NCBI RefSeq assembly: GCF_026619435.1
Contig: NZ_JAOVZQ010000001.1
Location: 69,501 to 133,500 of the forward strand
Source of the DNA: Hoeflea ulvae
GTDB taxonomy: Bacteria; Pseudomonadota; Alphaproteobacteria; Rhizobiales; Rhizobiaceae
Reading direction: 5' to 3'
DNA: 64,000 bases
Below are positions 1 to 10,214 of the stretch, piece by piece; the stretch's first letter is position 1, and every line of letters starts with the position of its first letter. The notes below the pieces were generated by a model. That model ran no database searches. It saw only the letters and a list, made by a program, of their open reading frames with translations, and was not told the DNA's origin. The position numbers were made by a program, and so were the translations under genes.

Positions 1-894
1 GCCCGGCGTGTCGGCATCCTCGTCGCTGTCGTCGATGGTGTCGTCGTCGCCGGCTTCGGCGCCGTCCATCTCGCCGGTGTCCATCTGCTCGTCAGAGGCT
101 TCGTTCTCGTCGGCCGGGGCTGCGTCGGAACCTGCATCCTCCTGGGATGACTGCTCGTTCTCTTCCTGGCTGCGCGGCTGATCCTCGTCGGACACCTCGT
201 CCTGGTCTTCCTGCTCGCTGTCGTCGTCGCCGTAATCCTCGGCCATCTCCATGGCCGACAGCATTTCCCGCACCACGCGGGCAAAGGCCTGCTGGTCCTC
301 GACCGAACCCTCGAGCGTGTCGAGTACCGTGCCGGCCTTGCCCTCGATGAAATCGCGCCACAGCTCGACAACCTGTCCGGACGATTGCGGCGGCGCCCGG
401 CCTGTCAGCTTTTCGCGCACCATCAGCGCCACGGCTTCTTCAAGCGGCGCATCCTCCCGACTGACGATGCCGCTGTAATTGGCCCGCTGGTACTTGTCGT
501 CCAGCATCGAGGCGAGATTGTCGCCGACGCCGGTCATCCGCCGCGCACCGATGGCCTCGACCCGGGCCTGCTCGACGGCGTCATAGACGGCGCGGGCATC
601 CGGGCCTTCCGGTGCCATGCGGGCATGGACTGCATCATCGTGGCAGGCCTTGCGCAATGCCATCGAATCGCCAAGACCGCGGGTGACGGCAAAGTCATTG
701 CGGGTCGGCCGCTTGGGCAGGTCGGGAAGCCGGACCCGGTCCGCGGACATGCCCGGCTTGTCATTGCCGAAGGTGACCTCGAGCTCGTGGTCACCGGCAA
801 TCGCGCGGACACATCCCGTCAGCGCCCGGCGGAACGGCTCGGCGTCTACGGTGCCATTTGGCTTTGGTCGAGTGTTGTCGCCGCGTCCGGCCAT
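1..894 (-). CDS. cobT: Cobaltochelatase subunit CobT (3' end beyond the window)
   Basis: CobT is the second AAA-complex subunit of the aerobic cobaltochelatase, which with CobS and CobN inserts cobalt into hydrogenobyrinate a,c-diamide during cobalamin synthesis. The frame is open from an ATG at 894 to the window edge, giving 298 residues. The N-terminus ([14 protein letters not shown], then [32 protein letters not shown] and [14 protein letters not shown]) fits the CobT N-terminal domain. From about residue 205 there is a long acidic linker rich in D, E, S and Q, typical of CobT before its C-terminal VWA/MIDAS domain, which lies outside the window. The gene starts 11 bp after the cobS stop on the same strand, so the two are co-transcribed. 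The call is firm; only the C-terminal part cannot be checked. Confidence 0.93.
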   Translation of the reverse strand, partial: MAGRGDNTRPKPNGTVDAEPFRRALTGCVRAIAGDHELEVTFGNDKPGMSADRVRLPDLPKRPTRNDFAVTRGLGDSMALRKACHDDAVHARMAPEGPDARAVYDAVEQARVEAIGARRMTGVGDNLASMLDDKYQRANYSGIVSREDAPLEEAVALMVREKLTGRAPPQSSGQVVELWRDFIEGKAGTVLDTLEGSVEDQQAFARVVREMLSAMEMAEDYGDDDSEQEDQDEVSDEDQPRSQEENEQSSQEDAGSDAAPADENEASDEQMDTGEMDGAEAGDDDTIDDSDEDADTPG

Positions 895-905
895 GGCAGG
901 ATCCG

Positions 906-1901
906 TCAGGCGCTGGCGCTGAGAACGATATTGGCAGCGCTTTCCTTCAACTCGACGCCGAACGCCCGTTGATAGTGTTCAGCCACCAGCGCGCGTTCCA
1001 GCTCGTCGCACTTGTTGAGGAAGGTCAGACGGAAGGCGAAGGCCACGTCCCCGAAGATCTCGGCGTTTTCCGCCCAGGTAATCACGGTCCGCGGGCTCAT
1101 CACCGTCGACAGATCGCCATTGATGAAGGAGGACCGGGTCATGTCGGCCACCCGCACCATGCGCGAGATCGTGTCGCGACCGTCGCCCTTGGCGAATTCC
1201 TTGACCTTGGAGGCGACGATGTCGACCTCCTGGTCATGCGGCAGATAGTTCAGCGTGGTCACGATCGACCAGCGGTCCATCTGCGCCTGGTTGATCTGCT
1301 GGGTGCCGTGATAGAGTCCGGTGGTGTCGCCCAGGCCAACGGTGTTGGCGGTGGCGAACAGGCGGAATGCCGGGTGTGGCCGGATGACGCGGCTCTGGTC
1401 GAGCAATGTCAGGCGGCCCGAGGATTCCAGCACCCGCTGGATCACGAACATCACGTCCGGGCGGCCGGCGTCATATTCGTCAAACACCAGCGCGACATTG
1501 TGCTGATAGGCCCAGGGCAGGATCCCGTCCTTGAATTCGGTGATCTGCAGCCCGTCGCGCACCACGATGGCGTCCTTGCCGACGAGATCGATGCGGCTGA
1601 CATGGCTGTCGAGATTGACGCGCACGCAGGGCCAGTTGAGCCGGGCGGCAACCTGTTCGATATGGGTCGACTTGCCGGTGCCGTGATAGCCGGAGACCAT
1701 CACCCGGCGGTTGTGGGCAAAGCCTGCGAGAATGGCGAGCGTGGTGTCGCGGTCAAACAGGTAATCCGGATCCAGGTCAGGCACATAGGAGTCGCGCTCC
1801 TTGTAGGCCGGGACAGAGATGTCCGAATCAATGCCAAACACCTCACGCACATTGACGGTGGTGTCGGGCAGGTTGGTTATGTCGAGGTCGATCTTGCTCA
1901 T
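906..1901 (-). CDS. cobS: Cobaltochelatase AAA+ ATPase subunit CobS
   Basis: CobS is the AAA+ motor that works with CobT to drive cobalt insertion by CobN in aerobic vitamin B12 synthesis. The 331-residue product has a Walker A (GYHGTGKST, about residues 71-79), a Walker B (ALVFDEYD, about 137-144) and a family-typical C-terminus. Two ATGs lie in tandem at 1904 and 1901. The second is preferred because GGAG sits 5 nt before it but only 2 nt before the first, and MSKIDLDI is the common family start. cobT follows after 11 bp. The cytoplasmic J-domain gene at 1972-2589 lies upstream on the same strand, a synteny I associate with Rhizobiaceae. Confidence 0.95.
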   Translation of the reverse strand: MSKIDLDITNLPDTTVNVREVFGIDSDISVPAYKERDSYVPDLDPDYLFDRDTTLAILAGFAHNRRVMVSGYHGTGKSTHIEQVAARLNWPCVRVNLDSHVSRIDLVGKDAIVVRDGLQITEFKDGILPWAYQHNVALVFDEYDAGRPDVMFVIQRVLESSGRLTLLDQSRVIRPHPAFRLFATANTVGLGDTTGLYHGTQQINQAQMDRWSIVTTLNYLPHDQEVDIVASKVKEFAKGDGRDTISRMVRVADMTRSSFINGDLSTVMSPRTVITWAENAEIFGDVAFAFRLTFLNKCDELERALVAEHYQRAFGVELKESAANIVLSASA

Positions 1902-1971
1902 CATGTCTCCAAGGCCTGGCTTTCAAGCTCGCTGGCCGTCTCTCCTGTCCGATCCTGCTTAGACTGTTCGC

Positions 1972-2589
1972 TTAGCAGAAACCAGACTGCTTTAACAATT
2001 GGTAGGCCTGGATGACGGCCCGGAATCTGTCCTCCGAACCGCGGTCTCCGCCATTGGCATCCGGGTGGTGCTGTTTGACCAGATCCTTGTAGCGCGCCTT
2101 GATCTCCGTCGATGTCGCATTCGCGGCCAGGCTGAGCGTGTCGAACGCCTTCGCCTCCAGCGTCTTGACCTTGCGGGCGCGCACCGGCCGGTGCGGACGG
2201 GTCTCGTTGATGAAGCCGTGCGGGTCGCGCATCCGCGCCTGCGAACTGGCGGAACCCGATTTCGCGGTCGACTGTGTCGGGCCGCTTTCGGCCGACCGGT
2301 CAACCCCCATCTTCCAGGTTGGCCGGTTCCCGGTCAGGGCCTCTTTCTGGTAGCGCGCGATCTCGCCATCGGACAGGCCCGAGAAATAATTGTAGCCCTT
2401 GTTGTACTCGCGCGCGTGGTCGACGCAGAACATGAAGTACTGCCCCTCCGCGTCGCGGCCCACGGGGGCGCGATGCGCGCCGGGTTTGGCGCAGCCATCC
2501 CACTGACACTCAGGGACAGTGGGTTCAGCCTTCTTCGCGCCCTTGCGGCGGACGCGAATGCTGTCAAAATATTTGGAATCCAGTTTCAT
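1972..2589 (-). CDS. J-domain (DnaJ-like) protein
   Basis: A 205-residue protein with a J-domain at its C-terminus (about residues 147-202) containing the HPD tripeptide (175-177) that stimulates Hsp70 ATPase activity. The N-terminal half carries C-x4-C and C-x2-H pairs (C28, C33, C55, H58) that could bind zinc, followed by an S/T-rich linker. It lacks the G/F region and CxxCxGxG repeats of true DnaJ, so it is a specialised co-chaperone rather than the housekeeping DnaJ. The ATG at 2589 is preferred over an in-frame GTG at 2613 because MKLDSKYFDSIRV looks like the usual start of this family; no strong ribosome site decides the matter. It lies just upstream of cobS on the same strand. Confidence 0.85.
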   Translation of the reverse strand: MKLDSKYFDSIRVRRKGAKKAEPTVPECQWDGCAKPGAHRAPVGRDAEGQYFMFCVDHAREYNKGYNYFSGLSDGEIARYQKEALTGNRPTWKMGVDRSAESGPTQSTAKSGSASSQARMRDPHGFINETRPHRPVRARKVKTLEAKAFDTLSLAANATSTEIKARYKDLVKQHHPDANGGDRGSEDRFRAVIQAYQLLKQSGFC

Positions 2590-2777
2590 ATCGACGATTA
2601 TGATGCTCCGCACTTAACGAACAAGGATTGACAAGAAAGATTCAAGCTGAGTACTCCGTCTCGGCTTCGAATGCCACCACGCAAATCGTGACAGCCGGTT
2701 TTTGTGACCGGATTATGGTCTGCAGGGGCTCACCTTGTTGATTGCCTGACAGACACAGAACCCCCAGGAGCGCCTTC

Positions 2778-3080
2778 ATGTCCCGCCAGAACCGCATTGA
2801 AACAGCCCTGACGACACGTTTCCAGCCCGAACGGCTGGTGGTGATCAACGAAAGTCACCTGCATGCGGGCCATCACAATTCCGACAGCGATGCGCACGGC
2901 TCCTTCGACGGCACCGGCGAAACCCATTTCCGGATCCGCATCGTCGCCCCCGCCTTTTCCGGCCTGTCCCGCATCCAGCGCCACCGCGCCGTCAACGAAT
3001 TGCTCAAGGACGAGCTCGACAGCGGGCTTCACGCCATGGCCGTCGAAGCCTCCGCTCCGGGCGAGCCGACCCGCTGGTAA
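2778..3080 (+). CDS. bolA: BolA family protein
   Basis: A 100-residue BolA/IbaG-type protein. Family members bind [2Fe-2S] clusters together with monothiol glutaredoxins and influence iron homeostasis and cell morphology. The sequence has the expected layout: a short N-terminal helix with RFQPERL, the VINESHLHAGH strand-loop segment with the conserved histidine, then HFRIRIVAPAFSG and the helix RIQRHRAVNELLKDEL. AGGAG at 2766-2770 sits 7 nt before the ATG at 2778, which fixes the start; upstream in-frame extension lacks a site. It is divergent from the J-domain gene and convergent with corC. Confidence 0.92.
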   Translation: MSRQNRIETALTTRFQPERLVVINESHLHAGHHNSDSDAHGSFDGTGETHFRIRIVAPAFSGLSRIQRHRAVNELLKDELDSGLHAMAVEASAPGEPTRW

Positions 3081-3108
3081 GCCCTTCGTCCGGCCTTGCG
3101 CTGACGCG

Positions 3109-4404
3109 TCACACCGTGTCTGCCGGCCGTATCCTCAGCCGTGTGATCCTGTTGCGCTCCCGCTTCATCACCACAAAGCGCTTGCCGTGGAAGGTGAAGG
3201 CCTGCTTTTCCTCTGGAATCGTCTGCGATTCGTGAATCACAAGCCCTGCCACGGTGGTCGCCTCGTCATCGGGCAATGACCAGTCGAGCGCCCGGTTGAG
3301 GTCGCGGATCGGCACCGACCCGTCAACGACGATCGACCCGTCGGCTTCCTGCCGGACTCCTCGGACCTCGGCATCATGCTCATCGGCGATGTCGCCGACA
3401 ATCTCCTCCAGAATGTCCTCCAGCGTGACCAGCCCTTCGACTTCGCCATACTCGTCGACCACGATCGCGATATGCGCCTTGCGGCGCAAGAACGCGTTGA
3501 GCTGGTCGGGCACGCTGGTTGTGTCGGGCACGAACCAGGGTTTCTGGGCAATCTTGACGACATCCATCCGGTGCGGTTCGTTGGCGACGTCGGCAAGCAC
3601 CCGCAACACGTCCTTGGCGTGAATGATGCCGATGATGTTGTCGGTCGAGCCGCGCCAGATCGGCATCCTTGTATAGGGGCTTTCCAGCACCGCCCGGACA
3701 TTGACCTCCGGCGTGTCGTCGGCATTGAGCATCCGCATCGAGGTGCGGTGGATCATCACGTCGGAGACTTCCAGCTCGCCCAGGTCGAGCAAGCCGCCGA
3801 GCCGGTCGCGGTCGGCCTTGATCACCGATCCTTCACGGTGAAGCAGATCGACGGCGCCGCGGATTTCCTCATGCGCCGAGAGCATCGAGGTTTCCGACGC
3901 GAAGGTGATGCCGAACAGCGACATGATGTGACGCACGATCCAGTTGATGAAACTCGACATCGGACCGACGACGACAACGAAAGCCTTGACCACCGGCGCC
4001 ACGACCATGGCGAACCTGTCCGGCGTCGAGATTGCCCAGCTCTTGGGCAGCACTTCGGCGAAGATCACCAGCAGCAGCGTCATGGTCAGGGTCGCCACCG
4101 CCACGCCCGAATCACCGAAGATCGACAACAGCACGCTGGTCGCCAGCGCCGAGGCCAGGATATTGACCAGGTTGTTGCCGATCAGCAGCGCACCGATCAG
4201 CCGGTCCTTGCGCTCGATCAGCGTGTTGACGGTGGCCGCGCGGTCATCGCCGCTGGTCTCGAGCGAATGCATGCGCGCCCGCGACGCCGCGGTCAGCGCC
4301 GTCTCGGACCCCGAGAAGAATCCCGACAAGCCGATCAGCACCAGGATCGCCAGGATGGTGAGCCCGTGTTCGGTCACGGTTGCGATGATTGTATCCAGCA
4401 TCAT
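3109..4404 (-). CDS. CNNM/CorC-type (HlyC/CorC) membrane protein
   Basis: A 431-residue inner-membrane protein of the DUF21-CBS-CorC family, proposed to act in magnesium/cobalt efflux. About three to four hydrophobic segments form the N-terminal DUF21 (CNNM) domain (residues 1-180, including the [16 protein letters not shown] motif). A tandem CBS pair follows (about 205-320, with [12 protein letters not shown] and [13 protein letters not shown]), then a CorC/HlyC C-terminal domain (about 345-425) with [23 protein letters not shown]. Its ATG overlaps the aroB stop by four bases (ATGA), so it is the last gene of an aroK-aroB-corC operon with translational coupling. The direct substrate cannot be read from sequence. 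Confidence 0.9.
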   Translation of the reverse strand: MMLDTIIATVTEHGLTILAILVLIGLSGFFSGSETALTAASRARMHSLETSGDDRAATVNTLIERKDRLIGALLIGNNLVNILASALATSVLLSIFGDSGVAVATLTMTLLLVIFAEVLPKSWAISTPDRFAMVVAPVVKAFVVVVGPMSSFINWIVRHIMSLFGITFASETSMLSAHEEIRGAVDLLHREGSVIKADRDRLGGLLDLGELEVSDVMIHRTSMRMLNADDTPEVNVRAVLESPYTRMPIWRGSTDNIIGIIHAKDVLRVLADVANEPHRMDVVKIAQKPWFVPDTTSVPDQLNAFLRRKAHIAIVVDEYGEVEGLVTLEDILEEIVGDIADEHDAEVRGVRQEADGSIVVDGSVPIRDLNRALDWSLPDDEATTVAGLVIHESQTIPEEKQAFTFHGKRFVVMKRERNRITRLRIRPADTV

Positions 4405-5525
4405 GATGCCCGCTTGTCCTCAAGGAATCGAAAAACCTCGTCCACCGGCACATTGTCGGCAATGAAGGATTGGCCGATTCCGCGCGTCAGGATGAAGGTC
4501 AGATCACCGCGCCTGACCTTCTTGTCCTGCGCAATGGCTTTCATCAGTATATCGGTTGCCGGCAGCCCACCTTCAATATCCGACATCCGGGTCGGCAAGC
4601 CAACCTCATCGAGATGGTGCCGGACCCGTGCCGCATCATCGGGGCTGGCCAGGTTCATCCGGGCCGAGAATTCATGCGCCAGCACCATGCCGATGGCTAC
4701 GCCTTCGCCATGCACCAGCCGCCGGCCATCATAGTCGGTCGCAGCCTCCAGCGCATGGCCGAATGTGTGACCTAGATTGAGCAGCGCTCGCGCGCCATGC
4801 TCGCGTTCGTCGGCGGCAACCACCTCGGCCTTGGCCTGGCAGGCCGTGGCAATCGCCTGGATGCGCGCCGGCCCGCCGGAAAACACCTCGCGCCAGTTTT
4901 TCTCCAGCCAGGAGAAAAACTCCGGCCGGTCGATCAGGCCGTATTTCGCCACCTCGGCATAGCCGGCGCGAAACTCGCGCAGCGGCAGCGTATCGAGCAC
5001 ATCGGTGTCGGCCAGCACCAGGTCCGGCTGGTGGAAGACGCCGATCAGGTTCTTGCCATGCGACGAATTGATCCCGGTCTTGCCGCCGACCGAGGAATCG
5101 ACCTGGGCGAGCAGGCTGGTCGGAACCTGGATGAAGCCCATGCCGCGCCGCACGATGCCGGCGGCAAAGCCGGAGAGATCGCCGATCACGCCGCCGCCCA
5201 GAGCCACCACCGCATCGCCGCGCTCGAGCCGCGCGCCCAGCACATGATCGCAGACCCGGATCAGCTCGTCGAATCGCTTGGTCTTCTCCCCCGGCTCGAG
5301 AACCAGCGGCGCCGCCTCGATGCCGCCGGCGGCAAGGCTTGCCAGCAATGCGTCAAGATGGGCGGCAGCGACATTGCGATCGGTGATCACCGCACAGCGG
5401 ATGCCCGGCGAGCGCGCCGCGATTTCGGCTCCGGCCTGGGCGATCAATCCAGGGCCGATGACGATATCATAGCTGCGTTCGGCAAGATCGACGCGCACGG
5501 TTTCACGAGGCTGGGTCTGGGTCAT
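4401..5525 (-). CDS. aroB: 3-dehydroquinate synthase
   Basis: AroB converts DAHP to 3-dehydroquinate, the second step of the shikimate pathway, in the cytoplasm using NAD and a divalent metal. The 374-residue protein contains the NAD-binding [14 protein letters not shown], the substrate/metal segment [19 protein letters not shown], and [12 protein letters not shown] with metal-ligand histidines. Length is normal for the family. The gene overlaps aroK by ATGA at 5522-5525 and corC by ATGA at 4401-4404, giving a tightly coupled operon. Confidence 0.96.
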   Translation of the reverse strand: MTQTQPRETVRVDLAERSYDIVIGPGLIAQAGAEIAARSPGIRCAVITDRNVAAAHLDALLASLAAGGIEAAPLVLEPGEKTKRFDELIRVCDHVLGARLERGDAVVALGGGVIGDLSGFAAGIVRRGMGFIQVPTSLLAQVDSSVGGKTGINSSHGKNLIGVFHQPDLVLADTDVLDTLPLREFRAGYAEVAKYGLIDRPEFFSWLEKNWREVFSGGPARIQAIATACQAKAEVVAADEREHGARALLNLGHTFGHALEAATDYDGRRLVHGEGVAIGMVLAHEFSARMNLASPDDAARVRHHLDEVGLPTRMSDIEGGLPATDILMKAIAQDKKVRRGDLTFILTRGIGQSFIADNVPVDEVFRFLEDKRAS

Positions 5526-6169
5526 GGGTTTGGCACCGTTTCCTGGCCACCGTCCAGGCTGGCAATTGCAGCGACTGTTTCGGCGGCGATTGTTTCCTTG
5601 GCAGCGTCTCGTGACTGAACCGTCACATCCGCCTTCTCATAGACCGGGTAGCGCAGATCCAGCAGGTCGGAGAGTGTTTGCCCGGGATTGGCGGTCTTCA
5701 GCAGCGGGCGGCTGCCGCGCTTGTTGACCCGCGTCCACAGCACATCGAGATCCGCCTTGAGCCAGACCGAGAGCCCGTTGCTCAGCACAGTGGCGCGGAT
5801 CGCGTCATTCATGAACGCACCGCCGCCGGTCGACAGCACCCGTGGCCCGGTCCTGAGCAGCCGCCGGATCACCCGCGCCTCCAGCGCCCTGAATTCCGGT
5901 TCGCCGTAGCTTTCGAAAAGCTCGGGAATCGTCATCCGTGACACCCGCTCGATCTCGTGATCGGAATCGACAAACGGGATTTCGAGCATCTGCGCCACCA
6001 GCCGGCCGATGGCCGACTTTCCAGCCCCCATCAGGCCGACAAACACCAGATTGCGGCGGCCGAGCACGCGCCGCGCCTTGATGATATCCGTTTCCTGCGC
6101 GCTTGCCTGCGGTCCCGTCAATTCTCTTCCCCGCCCTCGGGCCAATGGTCCGGGCCTTCTATTGGCCAT
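5522..6169 (-). CDS. aroK: Shikimate kinase
   Basis: AroK phosphorylates shikimate at the 3-hydroxyl with ATP. The product has a Walker A motif (GLMGAGKS, about residues 45-52), the shikimate-binding DSDHEIE segment, the STGGGAF loop and the RPLL lid motif. The start is uncertain. The ATG at 6169 gives 215 residues with about 35 residues of basic, proline-rich leader before the kinase fold; an in-frame TTG at 6220 would lengthen this. No clear ribosome site supports either. The stop overlaps the aroB start by ATGA. The gene is divergent from the small membrane gene and xerD. Confidence 0.93.
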   Translation of the reverse strand: MANRRPGPLARGRGRELTGPQASAQETDIIKARRVLGRRNLVFVGLMGAGKSAIGRLVAQMLEIPFVDSDHEIERVSRMTIPELFESYGEPEFRALEARVIRRLLRTGPRVLSTGGGAFMNDAIRATVLSNGLSVWLKADLDVLWTRVNKRGSRPLLKTANPGQTLSDLLDLRYPVYEKADVTVQSRDAAKETIAAETVAAIASLDGGQETVPNP

Positions 6170-6269
6170 GTCCGGCGGCGCGTCAAGCGTGCCGGGCCGT
6201 CGGTATCCACCTTGAAACAATGGCCGCCCTGCCGCATAACAGCAAGCTCACCTGTTTACCGGAGTGCTC

Positions 6270-6413
6270 ATGCCATCCTTGTTTCGGTTCCTGTTCCTGT
6301 GCGCGGTGCTTGTCGGCATCGTCTACGGTGCAATGTTCGCCCTGGTGATGTATGTCGAACCGGTTGATCGCGAAGTGACCGTGCGGGTCCCCACCGACAA
6401 GCTCAATGACTGA
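6270..6413 (+). CDS. Small single-pass membrane protein next to xerD
   Basis: A 47-residue ORF with ATG at 6270, GGAG at 6261-6264 (5 nt spacing) and a TGA at 6411-6413. The product has one hydrophobic helix (about residues 4-28) followed by a short charged tail ([18 protein letters not shown]). It is encoded 17 bp upstream of xerD and divergent from aroK. I recall similar tiny proteins at this position in other Rhizobiales, sometimes mislabelled as histidine kinase; this is memory, not a search. Good start signals, an intact membrane helix and an end just before xerD support a real gene. Function is unknown. Confidence 0.7.
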   Translation: MPSLFRFLFLCAVLVGIVYGAMFALVMYVEPVDREVTVRVPTDKLND

Positions 6414-6430
6414 CAGGAAGCCATAAGCTC

Positions 6431-7372
6431 ATGCGTGATCTGAGCGCCGCCAACGCAGAAGCCTTCCTTGAAATGATGAGCGCGGAGCGCGGTGCGGCCA
6501 ACAACACGCTGGAGGCCTATCGCCGCGATCTCGACGACGCCTCCTCGGTGCTCAAATCCCTGGGCACATCGCTGGCGCGGGCCCAGGCCAGTGACATCCG
6601 CGAGCTTCTGGGCGACCTCAATGCCCGCGGATTTTCCCCCGCCTCCCAGGCCCGCCGGCTTTCGGCCCTGCGGCAATTCTACAAGTTCCTTCATGCCGAG
6701 GGCCTGCGCGACGACGATCCGACCGGCGTCATCGATTCTCCGCGCAAGAGCCGGTCGTTGCCCAAGGTGCTCAGCATTGACGATGTCTCGCGGCTGCTGG
6801 CCCAGGCCGAAACCGACATCGCCATGGCCCGCGACAGGACCGAGGAATTGCAGCGCATCCGCTTTCGCGCCCTGCTCGAGCTGCTTTATGCCACCGGAAT
6901 GCGCGTCAGCGAACTGGTCGGCCTGCCCTACCGAGTGCTGACGGACGAGGGCCGGTTCCTGGTCGTCCGCGGCAAGGGCGCCAAGGAGCGGATGGTGCCG
7001 ATGTCGCGGCCGGCCCGCGCCGCACTCGAAACCTGGCTGCAGCACATCGGCGACACCGCCGAAGAGGCGGGCTTTCTGTTTCCGGCCAATTCGGCGGAAG
7101 GACATCTGTCGCGCCAGGTCTTTGCCCGCGAGCTGAAAGAGGTCGCCGGACGCGCCGGCATTCCGGTCGCCAAGGTCTCGCCCCATGTCCTGCGCCATGC
7201 CTTCGCCAGCCATCTGCTGGCCGGTGGCGCCGACCTCCGCGCGGTCCAGGAATTGCTCGGCCATGCCGACATTTCCACCACCCAGATCTACACCCATGTG
7301 CTGGACGAACGCCTGCGACAACTTGTCAATCAGCATCACCCTCTTGCAAAAGCCACAAAAAGTCGCGATTAA
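6431..7372 (+). CDS. xerD: Site-specific tyrosine recombinase XerD
   Basis: XerD acts with XerC at dif to resolve chromosome dimers. The 313-residue protein has a SAM-like N-terminal DNA-binding domain ([23 protein letters not shown]) and a complete catalytic set: R158 (ATGMRVSEL), K182 (RGKGAKER), H252-x-x-R255 ([12 protein letters not shown]), H278 ([10 protein letters not shown]) and nucleophile Y287 (IYTH). AGGAAG at 6415-6420 precedes the start. XerD rather than XerC is chosen from its place between aroK and accA, which is inference from alphaproteobacterial synteny. Confidence 0.93.
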   Translation: MRDLSAANAEAFLEMMSAERGAANNTLEAYRRDLDDASSVLKSLGTSLARAQASDIRELLGDLNARGFSPASQARRLSALRQFYKFLHAEGLRDDDPTGVIDSPRKSRSLPKVLSIDDVSRLLAQAETDIAMARDRTEELQRIRFRALLELLYATGMRVSELVGLPYRVLTDEGRFLVVRGKGAKERMVPMSRPARAALETWLQHIGDTAEEAGFLFPANSAEGHLSRQVFARELKEVAGRAGIPVAKVSPHVLRHAFASHLLAGGADLRAVQELLGHADISTTQIYTHVLDERLRQLVNQHHPLAKATKSRD

Positions 7373-7471
7373 GCCGGGCCGAACCGACCAAAACCTGAGC
7401 GTGGTAGACTGTTGCTGCGCACCTGGCCAAGATCGGCAACACAATGTGCGGAAGCTCGCGTGGAAAAATCA

Positions 7472-8428
7472 ATGCACCATTACCTTGATTTCGAAAAACC
7501 GATCTCCGACCTGGAGGGCAAGATCCTTGAATTGAGGAAACTTGCCGGCGAGGACGAGAGCATCGACACCGGCGACGAGATCGCCCGGCTCGAAACCAGG
7601 GCGCGCGACGCCATGGCCGAAATCTACGGCCGTCTCAACCCGTGGCAGAAGGCCCAAGTCGCAAGACATCCCGACCGCCCGCATTTCAATGATTACGCCA
7701 GGGTCCTGTTCGACGAATTCACACCGCTGGCCGGTGACAGGAAATTCGCCGAAGATGCCGCCATCCAGGCCGGCTTCGCCCGGTTTCGCGGCCAGCCGGT
7801 TGTCGTCATCGGCCAGGAAAAGGGCCACGACACCAAAACCCGCATCAAGCACAATTTCGGCTCGGCCCGCCCCGAGGGCTACCGCAAGGCGATCCGCATC
7901 ATGGAACTGGCCGACCGGTTCGAGATCCCGGTCATCACCCTGGTCGACACCGCTGGCGCCTATCCCGGCGTGGGCGCCGAGGAACGCGGTCAGGCCGAAG
8001 CCATTGCCCGGTCGACGGAAACCTGCCTCAACCTGCGCGCGCCGCTGATCTCGGTGATCATCGGCGAAGGCGGCTCCGGCGGCGCCATCGCCATTGCCAC
8101 CGGCAACCGGGTCTACATGCTCGAGCACTCGATCTATTCGGTGATCTCGCCTGAAGGTGCGGCTTCCATTCTCTGGCGCGATCCGACACGGGCGCGCGAT
8201 GCCGCCACCTCGATGAAGATCACCGCCGAAGACCTCAACGGGCTTGGCATCATCGACGGCATCATTCCCGAGCCAGTGGGCGGCGCCCATCGCGACCACG
8301 CCAGCGCCATTGCCCGCGCCGGCGACACCATCGCCTCCGCGCTTGAGCAGATGTCAGGCCTTTCCGGCGACGAGCTGCGCGCCGACCGGCGCAAGAAATT
8401 CCTCAAGATCGGACGGCAGATCGGTTAG
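7472..8428 (+). CDS. accA: Acetyl-CoA carboxylase carboxyltransferase subunit alpha
   Basis: AccA, with AccD, forms the carboxyltransferase that transfers CO2 from biotin-BCCP to acetyl-CoA, the committed step of fatty acid synthesis. The protein is 318 residues, the normal length. It contains the starting segment [17 protein letters not shown], the crotonase-fold core with [17 protein letters not shown] and [17 protein letters not shown], and the oxyanion region [39 protein letters not shown], of which pieces are quoted here. The ATG at 7472 is chosen over an upstream in-frame start at 7412 because it matches the family N-terminus. Confidence 0.96.
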   Translation: MHHYLDFEKPISDLEGKILELRKLAGEDESIDTGDEIARLETRARDAMAEIYGRLNPWQKAQVARHPDRPHFNDYARVLFDEFTPLAGDRKFAEDAAIQAGFARFRGQPVVVIGQEKGHDTKTRIKHNFGSARPEGYRKAIRIMELADRFEIPVITLVDTAGAYPGVGAEERGQAEAIARSTETCLNLRAPLISVIIGEGGSGGAIAIATGNRVYMLEHSIYSVISPEGAASILWRDPTRARDAATSMKITAEDLNGLGIIDGIIPEPVGGAHRDHASAIARAGDTIASALEQMSGLSGDELRADRRKKFLKIGRQIG

Positions 8429-8720
8429 CCGCCGCCGCATTCGGGCCACAATTACCCCGCCAATAGGACCAACCGGAACCGGCGCACCCGTGCTGTCATC
8501 CGAAAAACCTCTGTTGCACCGGCCCGAATCCGTTCGCCGCCCGCGACAGCAGACACGCCGGGAGCCGCCCAGGGCAATATCCTGTCGCCAGACAGTGAGG
8601 ATGGTTAAGGCTTCGTGAACCGTGTCTGGAGTAGTATTGCGTTGAAATGCCCGGCCCGGCGCCGTCGTAAAAGCGCCAGAGCCCCCCGGTAACGTGCAAT
8701 TGCGAAGTCCAAGAGACACC

Positions 8721-9968
8721 ATGACACCGAAACGAATGCTGCGATTTGTTCCTATCCTGCTTCTGGGCCTGACCGGCTGCCAGGACGCGCTTGATTCCGT
8801 GTCCAACAAGGTCGAGCACCCGCTGCCGGCCAAGCTGGTCAACAAGATGAAGGCTCAGGACATGAGCACGCGCTCGCCGATCATGATGCGCATCTTCAAG
8901 GAGGAAGGCGTTCTCGAGGTCTGGAAACAGAAGGGCAATGGCCGCTTCGACATCATCGCCTCCTACGAGATCTGCAAATGGTCCGGCAAGCTGGGGCCCA
9001 AATTCAAGGAAGGCGACCGCCAGGCGCCTGAAGGCTATTACCGGATCTATCCGGCACAGATGAACCCGAATTCGAGTTACTATCTGTCCTTCAACATGGG
9101 CTATCCCAACAGCTATGACCGCTCCTATGGCCGCACCGGCTCCAATCTGATGGTGCATGGCGCCTGCTCGTCTGCAGGATGCTATTCGATGACCGACGAG
9201 CAGGTCCTTGAGATCTACGGCTTTGCCCGCGACGCCTTCAAGGGCGGCCAGAAATATTTCATCGTCGAGGCGCTGCCGTTCCGGATGACGCCGGAAAACA
9301 TGGCGCGCCACCGCGACAGCGAGCATTTCGAATTCTGGAAGATGCTGAAGACCGGCTATGATCATTTCGAGCTGACGAAGCGGCCACCCTCGGTCGAGGT
9401 CTGCGACCGGCAATATGTCTTCAACCAGGTGCCGGAAGTCGAAAACGCCGCCTTCATGGCAAATGCCTCCTGCCCGCCGGCCAGCGTGCCGACGACGCTC
9501 GCCACCGCCTACAGCGCCTATGAGAAGTCCTGGAACCAGGCCTTTGCCAAGGCGGTCACCAAGTTTGACGGCGAGGAAGCCAGGCAGATCGCCGCCGAGG
9601 AAGCCAAGGCGGAAGCCGAAGCCCGCCGCGCCGAGCGTGAAGCCGAAAGGCAGTCCCGGATTGCCGCCAATGGCGGCCAGACGCCAGCTCCGGTGCTCAG
9701 CCTGTTTGCCTCGGGCAACCCGCTCAAGGCCCTCACCGCAGGCCCCGGCCCTGTCGCGGCCCTCGCGGCACCGGCCCCGGCTCCCGAGGCCGCTCCCCAG
9801 TCAACAGCTGCACAAGTCGAGACCGAGGCCGAGCCTGAACAGACGCTGGGCGGCATTCCGGTTCCACAGCCCAACCCGGCAGCGCCCGCCGAAGTGGCCG
9901 AGGCAGCAAAGCCCGGTCAGCCGGATCAGTCCGATAAGCCGTTCTGGAAAATCTGGAGCAAGAATTGA
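8721..9968 (+). CDS. YafK-type L,D-transpeptidase lipoprotein
   Basis: A 415-residue exported lipoprotein. The signal peptide ends in the lipobox LTGC with C20 as the lipidated cysteine. The catalytic domain (about residues 50-250) resembles the YafK/DpaA branch of YkuD L,D-transpeptidases: LMVHGACSSAGCYSMTD carries H146 and the likely nucleophile C154. E. coli DpaA (YafK) detaches Braun lipoprotein from peptidoglycan, so either cross-linking or hydrolase activity is possible. From about residue 275 there is an A/E/R-rich coiled segment, then a proline-alanine-rich low-complexity tail. The ATG at 8721 begins a proper signal sequence; the longer ORF from 8694 does not. tusA follows at once. 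Confidence 0.85.
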   Translation: MTPKRMLRFVPILLLGLTGCQDALDSVSNKVEHPLPAKLVNKMKAQDMSTRSPIMMRIFKEEGVLEVWKQKGNGRFDIIASYEICKWSGKLGPKFKEGDRQAPEGYYRIYPAQMNPNSSYYLSFNMGYPNSYDRSYGRTGSNLMVHGACSSAGCYSMTDEQVLEIYGFARDAFKGGQKYFIVEALPFRMTPENMARHRDSEHFEFWKMLKTGYDHFELTKRPPSVEVCDRQYVFNQVPEVENAAFMANASCPPASVPTTLATAYSAYEKSWNQAFAKAVTKFDGEEARQIAAEEAKAEAEARRAEREAERQSRIAANGGQTPAPVLSLFASGNPLKALTAGPGPVAALAAPAPAPEAAPQSTAAQVETEAEPEQTLGGIPVPQPNPAAPAEVAEAAKPGQPDQSDKPFWKIWSKN

Positions 9969-9973
9969 GCTCC

Positions 9974-10192
9974 ATGGACGGGCTCGATCTGCGCGGCCTG
10001 AAATGCCCCTTGCCGGTGTTGCGGCTGCGCAAGCACCTGCGCGACCTTGCCAGCGGCACCCGCATCCGCATAGAGACCACCGACCCGCTGGCGGTGATCG
10101 ATGTTCCGCATTTCTGTCAGGAGTCCGGTCATCCGCTGATCAGCAGCGAGGCGATCAAGGGCGGCCACGCCTTCGTCATCGAAAAAGCCTGA
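9974..10192 (+). CDS. TusA family sulfurtransferase
   Basis: A 72-residue protein of the TusA/SirA/YedF fold. It has the family motif LRGLKCPLPVLRLRK with the CPxP cysteine that carries persulfide sulfur in TusA. TusA relays sulfur to tRNA 2-thiouridine or molybdopterin synthesis; related proteins have other roles. The ATG at 9974 lies 5 bp after the transpeptidase stop; a TTG at 9965 would overlap that stop and add three residues. Its place behind the transpeptidase lipoprotein suggests co-transcription, though the two functions are not obviously related. Confidence 0.85.
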   Translation: MDGLDLRGLKCPLPVLRLRKHLRDLASGTRIRIETTDPLAVIDVPHFCQESGHPLISSEAIKGGHAFVIEKA

Positions 10193-10214
10193 CCGCTCAG
10201 CCGCGACAAATACC

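Noticed and set aside
3376..4734. A 452-residue + strand frame across corC and aroB
   Set aside because: It spans two well-supported minus-strand genes and their overlap; composition is that of an antisense shadow.
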